DNA of 64,000 nucleotides from Daphnia carinata (lineage: Eukaryota > Arthropoda > Branchiopoda > Diplostraca > Daphniidae), in assembly GCF_022539665.2 (NCBI RefSeq), contig NC_081338.1:2604001-2668000 (forward strand), written 5' to 3'. This document shows positions 38,037 to 51,625 of this stretch, one piece after another. The notes beneath the pieces were generated by a model that ran no database searches, was not told the origin of the DNA, and worked only from the letters and a program-made list of their open reading frames with translations. The stretch's first letter is position 1. Each line of letters begins with the position of its first letter. A program made the translations under genes and the position numbers.

Positions 38037-41000
38037 TTAAATCAGAATCTCGACGTTATCTAACGCCCACTGATCCCACGTAGGTCCTCCGTGTTGCGGT
38101 TGCCACCATCGAAATTGAATAGTTGAGGAGTTGGTTTGAACGGGTACATTATATATCATCCGCTGTGGCTAAATTTGAATAACGTAAAAATCAGGATAAA
38201 GGCTAGGTTCAACACAGCAACAAACTTACCTGAATGAAATTGCGTATGCCATGAGAGGCAAGCAAAAACCAGTCGACGCTATTGTAACTGTACTGAAGAA
38301 GCACAACCCGATCAAGAATATCTGATCTGTAAGTGTTAGACGGTTGGATGCGACACGACGGGATCTGTTGAGGTGTCCCTATTCGAATTACGAAAGCGAG
38401 GCGCCTAAGGAATTAAAATCACTCTGTTATCGTAAAAAGTATTTAAGAAATTACAACATTGGAACGGAAATATTTGGAGGAACGATTATTTTCATAACAT
38501 GTTTTTATAACTTCAAATGTACCTAACCACGCGGACGTCGATGGGTACAGTAAAAGCCATTCTTATACCACATCCATCAAAATGTAAATGTTTCCCATGG
38601 GCAAGAGGAATCAGAGATCCGCAACCGACTTTGATACTTCCTCCGGTGATGCTTTCCCATAGTAGCGATGGGTTAACGAGGTCGTCAAAATGATCCATTA
38701 TAGGTAATGATGAAGCGACCAATACTGCCTTGGAACTCGAGCAGCTGATTCAATGAAAATGTCAAACGAACGTATTTTGGAACTAGAAACTTCAATCCAT
38801 ACCTCACGCCTTCATAGCCCTTATCGCAATGGCAACGCCCACGGATACAGTCTCCGTGACCGTGGCAATGCGACGGACACATTCGACCAATGTAAACATC
38901 TTTCAACGCCCACGTGTTTTTCTCTCCTTTTCCTATTCCATTTTTCTGAGTCATCCAACGAAACTGCCACGTGCTAGAAGATAACTCTTTTATTAATGTA
39001 CGTTATGCACGCCTAATGCTCCCTCTTTACTGCTGCCTGGCTTTTGATATCCACATCAACATGGAACAAAAACACATAGTGCTACTGCAACATTGTGAAA
39101 CTGAATTGACTTACTTGGCGAATGGGATCGATTTGAGTGGGATAATGACCCGCTGCCAAATCGGGAAGTTGCCAAATGCTAATGCAGAAGAACTATGATA
39201 CATCTGAGGATCGCACAACGAATCCGTTGAACTTGGCAAACAGTTTGGTTTTGCTAAGGACCATGAAGGCTGTTCGTATCCTTGCCTCATTTCAAATCGT
39301 ACTTGGCTTCTGTTATTGTTGCCATGACACGACATTATTCCACACGATGTTCTGATCTGAAAAACATAATAATAATAAAACGAATGGTTAGGATTTTTGA
39401 CTGGCTTTTTACTTGTTCGGATTCATTTAGCTATTGTAAATATAACGAGACCTTAAAATAAGCAGCGTAGTTATCTTTCACTATAATGTGTCTGCTTGTG
39501 ATTCCGGCAAATCGACTATTTTCACTAGAGACAAAATTCATCGACTTTTCCGTTTCTGGTGCGCCACAAAGGTTGTTTGAAATGACGCCATTGGGATGAA
39601 ACTGCCATTGAGTTTGATTGAGTGATTCCCCCCTTGAAGAGGATGCAAAATTAAAAATAATAACGAGCACGGTTTGGAAGGGTTGATAAGATTGGATTCC
39701 ACTTACACGAAATCGTCGTAGATTTCCGACAAATGCTCTCTGGAGTACTCGATGGCAATATTGTCGATAAGCCACACTGAATGTTTCTTCGCTGCCTCTG
39801 AGCTCGCTTCGGAAACTACAGGTTGCCACCAGCGTAAAATGGAATGCGGATTTTGGCAGTCTTCCGGTATAATCGCATGAACTGGAGCAGGATTTATGTA
39901 ATGTTGAGGACTGTAGTCTTGAATTAGAATCCACGTGAAACCTTATGGGAAAAGTCGTCGAAAAATAATTTAGCATTCTATGAAGAAATCACACTAGGAT
40001 AATACTGAAATTCTAACTACCGCTATCAGCTGAACACTGTAAGAATACGTTTTGTGCCACATCTTCAAGGTCTCTCCTTCCTTTACTCAATTGAAAATTG
40101 AGAATGAATTCCACGTTTTGGCCAAATGTCAAATCCAGCGGTATGGTTTGTAATAATTTTATCCCAGGTCCTTGAAACAGTCCTGCTGCCCCGTCACCAA
40201 GTCGTTCATTGGGATTGGCGATTTTTCCACCACTAAAAAATTTCCAATGCGGTTTTACGGTGGAGCCATCATTGAAATCATCCGCCAATGTATCCTATCG
40301 ATTCCGTACAAGCAGCTATTATTTTAGAAACCAATTTAAATTGCATGTATTTAAACTACCAGGCCGACCAAGAGCGAGTCATTGATTGGAGGTCCCAAAT
40401 CAAATTCATTGACTGCCCAAGAAACAGAGGCAGACGATTTCGGATGCCTCCAACGAAATCGAGCAAATCTAAGATATTTACAAAAATCTGAACATCAAAG
40501 TATACTCCAACCAAAAAATTCTTATGAAGCACTTTACCTTGCTCCTGATATAATTTCAAGTGAGTATTGATAAGTTTGCCATTTATCAAGTTTCTGATAA
40601 ACGCTTGGTATTTGCGGCCCAGGACCTTTTTCACCTCGCACTTTCATTGGATGAAATAGCTTCCAGCTCATACCGTGATCATACGAAATCTCTAGCCGGA
40701 CAGGCAATTTGATTGGGACTGCAGCCAGTTCTACAGAATCAGATCCTTGGCCACAATCACCGACGAGCATTTCGAAGGAGAGAATGCGTCCTTTAGCGTT
40801 CACGACTAAGAAGTCAGACGTTTCGAGGATTGATTCTTCGGCAGTGTTAGATCTTCCGCGCATAATATGACCATGTCGGCCACAAAACGAATCGTGTTGA
40901 TCGACGTTGATTTTCCTCCACCACAACTTTTGTCCAAACAGACTATTCAAGAATTGTTTTGGGTGTGTAGAATCGACAGATTCTTCAGCTTGGTAATCAG

Positions 41001-44000
41001 GAAAGAGTTCCCGCGAATGAACATTTCGCTGTTTGGGTGGATTTGAAGCAACGGACACATCCAAAGGACGACCGATTATGAAACTGTCGATTGCCCAATC
41101 TTCTGACATTCGACCAGAGTGTCCCAGTTGCCACCAGCGGAGCTTTACGTCACTTTTTTGGACATCTTCCGGAACAAGAAAGCTAACCAGCCTATCTCGA
41201 TCAAACAAACTCACGTTTTCAAAAAGGCTGTCTGAATGGTTATTGTAGTTCAGCCGTTAATTTTTACCTGGAGTCCTGGAAATGATCGAGAGATAGCGAC
41301 AGACCGGTATGCCATTTCACTCCTCCATTTAAAGAATATTGGAAGAGTAATATTCCTTGGTTTGGACTATTTGGCACTTGTCCACAGCCAGATCTCAAAT
41401 GAAACTGGATGACAGTTACTTGATACAGGTCCAGCTCACGTGTTTCAGCATAACGACCGCACGACTTTTCCCAAATTTTAACAATTAGTATAATAAACAA
41501 TACACAAAGATGTTCTTTGGTAACAGGCACAAACGACTTACATCATGAAAGTGAAGGGCTGGTCCGGAGTCAAGAGTTCCGCAGAGAGACGATACTGACC
41601 CGCCATTGATTCTGGACCACACGCTTGAATTCCAGCCATTACTGAATGTCTCCCGTACGCTTGACAAAAGTTCAGTTGAAGATATTTCGCAATTGTCTCC
41701 TACAAAACAAATAATAAAAAATCGTTTGCGCAATACTGATTGACATTTTCCGCCGAACTAACCAGTCCAGTTGGGATCACATTGACAGTATCCTTCCCAA
41801 CAGCGCCCTCGTCCGTTGCAGTGGCCACAGGAAGCTCCGACGTAAACCCAATGTAAAGACCAATCGATTGATTCGTCATCGCTTGTCCATCGCAAACGCA
41901 CCACTCTGCCGTTTTCACAATGAAATGTTAAGGATGTAATAGCTATTGACCAGCAATTGACTGGTGTTGCGCAATAGATGGCAAAATATAGTCATTTATA
42001 ATACCCTTTGTTGAGTGGGATAGGCGCTGTTATGGTACGTTGGTAACCGGTGACTTGCGATAAAAGTTCTGAATGAAATTCAAAAGCGTCACAATCGACT
42101 GCTTCTCCAGGTAGGCATTCGTCAGGTAGATTTCGCCAAACCAGTCCATAATTATCAGAATATTCTAATCGCACACCTGCATAGCATCGTAACGACAATT
42201 GTAAATTGTAGATTAGCATTCCGGAGCCAACAAAAGCCACGCTTACGACTGCACGAATGAGGATGATCACATCCTGATGAAATAGCGTATTGCAAAAACA
42301 TCTGATCCGTTACTCTGATATCCTTCGTCATGACCATACTTTTCCCGTTTGGATCTGTTAGTTGAAATGATAAAAAATAAACCCAAAGAAACAATGCATT
42401 CAGTAAATTTAAACATACTGGTAAAATGAAGTGTCGAATTAGATGAACCACAAGATGGTTCCAATGAACCTCCGGAAACGAAGAGCCAATTATCCTTTGT
42501 CGTTTCTAATGATGCGAATTCATCTTCAATGGCACTCTTGGCGTAAAACTCCCCTCCAACGTAAATCTGGTGTCACATTTCATTTCGCTTATTCATCAAT
42601 TTCTTTGAGAGCACAACCGATATTTTCCCCATACCTCGTCTACAGACCACATGGTATGCAAATTTCCATTATTTCCACCAAGCTGAGACCATTTCAGTCT
42701 GGCTGCTAAGCTCAGCGCTCGGCTAGGAAGAGGCACTTGGCGAAGTTGTTGAGATGACAAGCCATTCAGTGGGATAACTTCAAACGTAGTCCATTCAATT
42801 CCACCATTTATTGAATATTCGACAATGACGAAAATCTCGTTGTCGGACGGTACTGAATCCGATGAATCAAGATGAAACTGGACAAAACTATTTTGAATTG
42901 GAATTATTATCTAATGATTAACGCCATATAATTTTTTGCATTTTTTCTTCTTTACTTTGCATTTGATAAATCGAGGTCGCGCGTTTCCAACATTCTGACT
43001 CCTAAACGATCCATGACGAAAGCTCCTCCTATGCCAATTTTACTTGACGGTTGAGCTCTTAGTTCTCCTCCTATCTGACGCAGCCATAGCGAGTTCTCTG
43101 GAGCATCATCTACGAACACGAAAAAAACATCCAAAAATGATTTTATTTAACCAACATTGACCCAGTTTGGGTTCCTACCTTGGACAAACGACTCGTGAAT
43201 GTTTTGAGGGTTCAGCGTGAAAATTTTTACCGTTTCGCACGCCTCGCCTTGGTAACCCTCGTCACATTCGCAGGATCCTTCGACTGTACATCTTCCATGT
43301 CCGTTGCAAAGTTCCGGACACTGCGGACTCAGGATAACGTTTCGTATGGCCCACTGAGGAGCCAAATGCCCGTCTGTTCCGTTTAAAAATCCCTGATACC
43401 ATCGAAATCGAAGTGGTCTGTAATTTATGAAAGTTAATATCACTGTAAGATACAATTTGATTGTTGGAGAAGTACGCTGAAGTAAATTTTGGTGACCCAC
43501 TTGCTTGTCTCCAAATGCGAAAGCATTACAGTTTCCCTTTTCCATGCATTGGTTGTTTTGGAAGAATAAACAGTGGATGTTTGATGTGGCATTCGGTCAT
43601 AAGGATTTCGACCAGAATCGTTTACCACTAAATGCCAATGTCGCCCTCCGTCAATGGAATATTCCAGTCGAACAGGGTGTTCTAAGCTAAGATCGGTTGT
43701 TCCACATCCAACGTTAACCTAAAAAACTTACTCTTCAGTTGTAACATGGATTAAAGAGTTTAATCGAATCTAATAGGTAATATGCCTCAAACTGAAGGAC
43801 AGTTTCTGATGTAATCATGGAATCTCCCGTAAACACTTGTTGCTCTCCTAGTTCACCTTGAAAAACTAAGGCATCGTCTCTGTATGAAACGAAAAATGCC
43901 AAAATTAAACGAAAGGTACGTAAAATGGTAAAGAATTTCTTATTAAGCATTGGTCAAGACCTCGAACAAAACGAGTGAAGTTGGCCACCGAACCAAGTTA

Positions 44001-47000
44001 GCCATGAAGAATCTTGATCGTTGAGTTGTTGAAAGTCGCTAGTTAGGATTACACCCAACGGTGTTGTGCTATGAAGAACCAAGCCATCAATAGCCCAAGT
44101 ATCCAAACCTTCACCTGTTAATCACAAATTTCGGTGTAATAACAAAAATGATGTATGTAAAACCAACTTGTATTATACCAGCGTGAACAGGTTGCCACAG
44201 ACGCAGTCGTGTACAATTTGTAAGATCTGGAATCCGCATTAGGTTGACAATCACCAGCTGAGGGTCGTATTGCGGGAGTATTTTGATTTCCTTTTTTACG
44301 TGCGTAAGGCGCATTAATAGACGTTAATAAACATTAAATAGGATATTGCTAACAAATTCACGGTTTAGCTAAGCCTTAAATTTCACCTGAATGAGAATCC
44401 AAGTAATTCCGCCGTTAACAGAGTACTGCAAAAGAAGTCGCTGATGTAACGGTTCTAATGAGTTTACGTAGCTTTCAGCTTCGGCCCAGCAATGGAATTT
44501 GATAGTCATTTGGACATAAGACGCTGCTGTTAGGTCCAAGTCTGTTGACTCAAAATAGCGCAGGCCGTCCTGTGCAGATACGTAACACACGACAAGGTTG
44601 ATACATTCGAATTTCAATTTTCAACACTATACAAGTCTTTTATGGACCTTGTGGAAGATAGCAGCAGGTCCTGACATTAATATTCCACATCCAGTAGATA
44701 TATCTCCACCAGAAAGGCGGACTAAGTTGGAATCTTTATCGAAATGGCTTAGAAGGCCTCGAGGAAGAGGAATGATTGGAACGCAATCAACATTACCATA
44801 TCCTACATCGCAACTGTAACACAAACACAAGTTATAATTCGTCATTTTTAACTAAAGCTTGTAAAATTAAATATTCAAAGACATACTCGCATTGCCCATT
44901 CTGGCATGTTCCATGGCCAGAACACATCCACGGACATGTACCACCGATATAGACGCGTGCAACACCCCACACCATCGGTCCACGGTCTTGTCCATTTTCG
45001 CTGATCCAGCGGAATCGTGTCGATTCCGTTCTATATATGAATGAGAAACATTAATTTTCAGTTTATTGCTAATCCCACTTGTGTTTCTTTAGTCTTACAT
45101 GGAGCGTCTGGGTAGATGTACGGTAATCCGAGTGGCATTATTCTCGCTATTTATTAAATATCGACTAGGCGGATGGAGGTATTCACATTGTTGGCTTAGT
45201 TGCTCCAGCCTGTAACATTCCTCTTCGACCATATTCCAGCGGCGACCCATATCTGTTGAATATTCAAAACGGACCTCTGCTGTTCCTGAATGAATGCCTG
45301 CTGGTAATATTAGCTGGAACTGGGCAAAGGTTGGGTCGCTAATCTCCATGTCCCATGTTTCCGCATACGACAATGAAAATCCATCTTCCAAATCAGCTGG
45401 TCCCAGTAATGTGTCGACAGGATCGAGCTGTTCACGAAATATCAAGCCCTGCCATCCCATCCAATCCGTAATTGTTCCATCGGTGTTATTAACAATATCA
45501 GCGATGTCGTTCAATTGTTGGTCTTCGATAGGTTCATCCGATTGAATCTCATACTCGAAAACGATTGGGTTCGTAATGTTCAAGTTGACCAATACATCGT
45601 CCAAGTACCACTGAAGCCCATCTGTGTCATGGAACCGTAAATCAGTATAGCATTGTATTACCTTACAAACTAAACGCGACAATGAATACCTCGATGATTG
45701 GCGTTCGGGTAGGTAAGTTGCCACCATCTAATAATAGTTCTGGGAGTTCTGGCAGAATCGGGTAAATTGCAGCCTAGCCTTCTTTCATCGACTTCCGTGT
45801 TCAAAGGCCAGGCTTCCAACGGGTTCCAGGTCAGCCCATTATCATTACTGTAGTCGAGAACAAGAAGACTAGCAGCGGGAATCTCTGTGGACAACGATTT
45901 ACGTTTCGCAGCTAGACGACAGTTTTGTTTGTAAATGGGTACGCTTGTTACAGCAAGGGTGAACTGCACCATCCTGTCACGAATGCAATTCATGATAATA
46001 ACTTAGTATCATTATTTCAGCCACAATTGTGCGAATTAATTACCTTAAATTCCTGGTGTCGATTTCTATTGTTTGCAACGAACGTGGTCCTCGGCCTCCG
46101 AAGAAGACCACTCCATCAGTGGAGCCATCGCAGTAATTGGGTAGCAGTTTTCCCCCGACAATGCGACCCCAGTGTGAACGCAGTTTCGGTGTCGAATTTA
46201 TGTGGTCCTTGTAAACAAACGTGTCATAGAAACCAGCCGGTGTGCTCTGCTCCGCTTCGGCACAGTTTTCTCCTAGTACGAAACATGATTTTGCAAATTT
46301 TTTGTAGAAAATAATAAGCTAAATTCATCGCAACGTACCTGTGTAACCGACATCACACGTGCATAATGAATGCCAACATCGTCCATGTCCAGAGCACAAT
46401 GACGGGCAAGGATGACCGATGTACAAGTTCTGGATTTGAAATCCACGAAGCGGATGGTGTTGTTGATCTCCTAGCCGATGGTGTAACCAACGAAGCAATA
46501 TCGGCCTGCAAGTACGTCACACAAAATAATGTCAGAGAATTAGTTCAACTCGAATAATTGAAACTCAAAAATGATTGTTTTTACTTGTTAGCCATGGATT
46601 CGCTAGCATTGAAATGAAATCTATTCACTACGCCATCCTCTTCCGACATAAAACTGCGATAGTTTAATCGGCTAGATTGACGAAATCCTTGACAATTTGA
46701 CCATGAATGGAGACATTCCGGTTGAACAAGCTGCCAATCTACTCCTCCATTGGCTGAATATTCGAGAAGGATTTGTTCAGACGTATCGGGAAAGGAAGCC
46801 GAATCAAATCGTTGGGCAACTATGTCGAATTGAATCGTATCCCCAACGTCTAAGAATAATTTCTTTGTAAGGGCTCCGTACCAAACGATTCTGCTGGGAC
46901 AATTGGCGTCGAAAATCAAACACGACGACTTTGGATCAGGCTCATTACGCACAAGCCAAAAGTCTGCGTTTTCATTTAATGGCTGACTCAGTTTATCGAT

Positions 47001-50000
47001 GTCCGCCCCGGAAAATATTTCTGCTTGTGATGAGCTGGTCAATCCAGATAGGCTCCAAACGTTTCTGTCTTTGCCATGGACACCTGTTTGAACGAAGCGG
47101 ATTCTAAATGGTGGTGGATTGGGTTTGGATTTTAGGCTTTCAGGTGGCAAGATTTCAATTTGTTCCAGTTGAGGTTGCCAGAAAAATGGGCTACGGTACT
47201 CGCGAAGAAGTTTCCAGTCAATGCCGTTCCACGACACTTCCAATTGGACAAAAATGTCGTGAGATGCCGCTTGAGATTGCTCACAGAATCCTAGTCGCAA
47301 AAAGAACATCACTACGATGCCTGGTGAGTAGACAATTTCCTTCGTCTCCAGCAATCGCATGCCGAGTCCATCAAACATTATGTTCTGCGTTCCGCGTACA
47401 AGACAGCCATCGCGATCCGTAACGTAATGATGTCCACCAATCATTAATGCATAACTCTCGTTGATCGCCTTAAGCGTGGTAAGTGGAGGGTCTGGTAGAC
47501 AGTTCTCTCCACTGAATCCATCGTCACAAACGCATCCTGATAGCGAACAACGTCCATTGCCACGACAAAGTTCAGGACATTCATCTGGCCCTGCATAAAA
47601 GTAATCGATGCCCAGTGGACTGCGATCTGATGGACGACTTCCAGTTTGAGCAATCCGGAATCGGGTAGCTTCTGACCATGAAGCTGGAGGAAGTTTAATT
47701 CCTATTCTTCTCCAGTCTTGTAGAAAGGATACATGTCGTCGGCTGTCATCCAAATCATTCCAGTGTTTTCCTCCGTCAATGGAAAATTGAACTACGACGC
47801 TATTATTGTTTAAAAGCGGAGTCGATGAACTGCATCCGACAGCTGATTCTAACTGGACCACAGAGAAAGGTTCGATCCGTACGGGGTATGTTTCTTCCAA
47901 TTCATCAGCTTGAAGAATCATGACACCATCTCTCTTGCAGAATTCTTCTGGCAAATGACGACCCACGAAAGCATCGGCCGTCGTCGGTTGAACGTTACTA
48001 AAGCTGCTGTTCCTAATCAGCGTGTGAGTTAGATTAGGTCCAATGTAAAGATCATCTACAGCCCACACGTCTTTTCCAGCTCCAGAATGTTGGGCTTGCC
48101 AAAGTCTGAACCGACAACTAGGTCCTTGTGCATCTGACGTTAATTGGATTCGAATCACTTGAGTTGATTCTTCTTTTGTCTGCTGTGGTTGAATAAATTT
48201 AAGCAGAGACCACGTAATGCCTCCGTTACAAGAAGAATGTACGTAAATAATTTCTACTGGCCTGTCAGGTCCTGGACAGTGATGTCGATGTTGACTTCCA
48301 GGCCCATTCATTCTAATAGCGAATCGTAAAATGTGACTTTCAGTTGTGTCGAGATCAAATGTCACCAGTTGTCGATCACCAAACTGATCAAAGATGGCCG
48401 CCATTCCAGCTCCAACTTGTCCACATCTTGTACCAAATTTCTCTCCAGTAAATCGAGCAAACTTGAGCTTAAGATCAGCAGCGTCTTGTTCGAAATTCTC
48501 TCGAAAAATGGATGGAAGTGGCTGTGTGGGAAATTGGCACCATTCGCCCTGGTATCCATCGTCACAAGAACAGTGACCTTTCTCTACACAATTCCCATGA
48601 CCACTGCAACCCAAATAACAGTCTTCAAGATAAATGTCGTCCAACGCCCAATGTCTACGGATGTCAATGTTAGACAAACCACGACCCTTTTGGATGAAAC
48701 GAAAACGCACAGGATCGGCCAGAGAAGCAAATGGAATGGGAAGTGTGATACGTTCCCACGGATGTGCTGCCATCTCCTGACTAGACCACGTCGTCTAGAA
48801 ATCATGAGTATTTATTTACATTCATCTTCTCGTTTAATAATAAGAGGTTATCACCTGGATTACGTTAGAATAAGCACCGGTGCATGTTGGAGGTAAACAG
48901 AGACCATGAAGATTGTTCCAGCTGTTTCCATAATCGTTTGAATATTGCACCATGACACGGAAAGCGTCGTTTTCTTTCAAGGGCAAACTGACTGACGTGT
49001 TGTCATTTTTTTCAGGTAAATCGCAGGCCATATTCAAACGAAATTGAAGTATGTATTGAATGGGTAATGGAAGCGCTGGATGCAAAAGAATGTCATTCAC
49101 GGCCCAGGGTGAGGCCTCTTCGTTGGAGAGATTTTCACCCAACAACTGCCAGCAAATCCTTGCATTTTTTTCTTGTGCTTCACTTGGTATTGCAAGTGAA
49201 GGCTTAACAGGCTCCTTCAGTATTAAGTAATGGCAGCTGTATAATTTATTATTCAATCATGTAATTACTTTCTGTATTATACTTTTTCAAGGAAAAGTCC
49301 AGACAGAATGGTGAGTCTCTTTTTACTGCCATCATTACGTTCAATCCATACAGTCAACTTGGATGGAGAACGTTGGGGAGTCTTTTTAGTGGTCTTAGTA
49401 TTTTTGGTTTGTTTTTTGCATGGAGTAGATGGCTCAAGATGAAATCGTAGGTTACCAGCTGAAGACAAATCCAACAGAGGAGAACAAGCCGAAAAAAAAG
49501 AGCTGTTGAATGTTTGTTGAAGAACCAAATGTCTTGAATCACTTTCACAGTTGGCTTCAATCCGTGCGTTCTGAAATTCCCAGCTATGAAACGTATTATA
49601 AATTATTTTTTATCCTGTCGCAGTGTTAAAAATCAAAATACTGCTCGTCCGCAAGAAGTCCGTTGAAATCAGGTCTCCATAAAATTTGGTCAGACGTTGG
49701 GCTAGACGTAAGCTGAAAATCTCTAGTCGATGCCCAATTGGGGCCGAGATGGTTGGAATTGAACACGAGCGCTGCCCCTGTACTCCCTTTACAACCACTC
49801 TGCATTTCGTACGAGACGTGTTGACAAATAAGGTACCGTAAGATGTTATTAATAAATATGAAAGTAATACATGTATCTGTCCGCCAGGCAAGGATAGCCA
49901 ATCGGCTGTGCTGAGAGGGTCGAAGTCAGCATGTAATTCTAGAGGTCGATCAGCTGTGTTGGTTACAACCACGTCGTCAATTGCAAAGCATACATGACTA

Positions 50001-51625
50001 TGTTCACCGGGCAGTTGGACGGACCACCGGAAACACGTTTCAGGTTGCCGGATTGCCGACGACAACGGTATCACATAGGAAGCCGATTCTCTGTTTCCTG
50101 ATAAGCTAACCGCAAAGAGACGATCTAAAGCTGTGGTTGTATATGCAATAAAGGCAAGAATTACCTGGTAATAGTTCGAAACGGAGACCAGTTAGAGCAC
50201 ACTGTGTCATAAGGGGAGATTAGTTGGCCATAAAATATGGTAATGTTAGCGTTGAAACTCGTTGTGATTGTTGTGTTTTGCTTTTCAGCTGAGCAGAATG
50301 TTTGACCGATTGTGAACTGAAGAGTTCCAGCGCTGGTCAAATTTAACGCGACGCTGGACAATTGAAGGACAGTTGCAGTTGAATGATCTTCGTTCATTGA
50401 AGACGTTTCCTCCATTCTGCTGCATAGCGTAGCCGAAAGTCCATGAAAAATTGGTTGACAACTATTGCTGACATGAAATCCCTCAGATTCACTCCTAATT
50501 CACGAAAATTATATTCAGACTTATTTGCCTCATTCCGTTTGCAGTATAGTGGTAAATTTCCAACATAAATTAAGTTGTACCATAGAGATGGAGAGAAATG
50601 TCCGGTTTCGAAATCGTCTCGGAAAATAACGCCTCCCTCCTGGTTCACGCCTGATAACTTCACGCTCTCGGCATCATGTTCGTCTAGCAACGTGATAACG
50701 TAAATTTTTTTTCAAATTTCATATACTCTACAAGCAATAACGACAATTTTGCGTGCCACAATACCAGTTGCTGGACATAGGTGATAAATCCGCTGGTCCT
50801 TCAATACAAGGGTTTCTTGTCGTGTAAATGTTCCTCTAAGTGAACGCGAAACCATAAGAATGAAATAATGTAGTCACGCTAAATACGGTTAATAATAGTC
50901 CGGCAAATGTGTCAATTTGACGAAAGTGTTGAAATTAAATATTAAAATCAGGTACGCGAAATGAACGCAGCCCATGTCTTCGGGTGGTGCCATCCAACGG
51001 AAGTCGATTTTCCTTTCGTCCGTCGGTCGCCGTTTTGCATACGAGTGCAATATCGTGCACATTTTCCGTTGCCGGTACTAGGGGGCGAAAAAAAAAGAAA
51101 AGGTGTCATAGATTTTATAGGATGAACTGAAGCTGCTTCGTTTACTTGTTTGCCGGCCGAGCCACTCGTAGTAGAATAAACTCCCGTGATAAGCGCTGAA
51201 TCGAAATCTTCAGTCAATCGCACAGTGACTACACAAAACGAAATCACAATTACAACAAAAAATATTATGCAATACACCAATATGAAAAATCTGAAACTAT
51301 GGGGAGCATACAGAAAAAATTTGTATGATGTGTTTTGTTATAAAAAAACGACGCTTCAAAGGATGGCATCGATAAAATCAAATCGTATTTTACCTTTATA
51401 CACTTGGCCACCGGTGTAAAAGCGTGGATTTCCTGACAGTTCTACCTTAGCTATTTGCGTTGTCGGTTGGTTTTCATCCCAATCGTCTTGCAATCGGTCA
51501 AACTGTTTGCAGGGGAAGAAAAACGGCGATGAATCAACAGCGTTGGACTGTTGGCTGTTGATTCTGTTCGAGAGACCTAACAAAATAAAAACCATCAAGC
51601 TAAGGCTTCGATATATTGCCGCCAT
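38037..51625 (-). CDS. RELN: Reelin
   Basis: Large secreted extracellular-matrix protease-like glycoprotein; in vertebrates it signals through ApoER2/VLDLR and Dab1. The ATG at 51625 starts a signal peptide (YRSLSLMVFILLGLSNRINS), followed by a reeler domain (ends with APPEDMGCVHF at about 50960-51010). Then come reelin subrepeats (BNR/Asp-box segments with RWWQ and WALDDIYLE/WAVDDLYIG signatures) with EGF-like modules at about 48590, 47540, 46370, 44910, 43280, 41790 and 38840. The largest exon covers about 46587-48795. The C-terminus reads FRWWQPQHGG, QWALDNVEI and a stop at 38037-38039, lacking the long basic tail of vertebrates. Introns are mostly 50-80 bp. I did not resolve every exon; the gene looks complete and open. 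Total length is estimated at well over 3000 aa. Confidence 0.92.

Noticed and set aside
46366-48896. Plus-strand frames over the large reelin exon
   Set aside because: Antisense shadows of a conserved coding exon.
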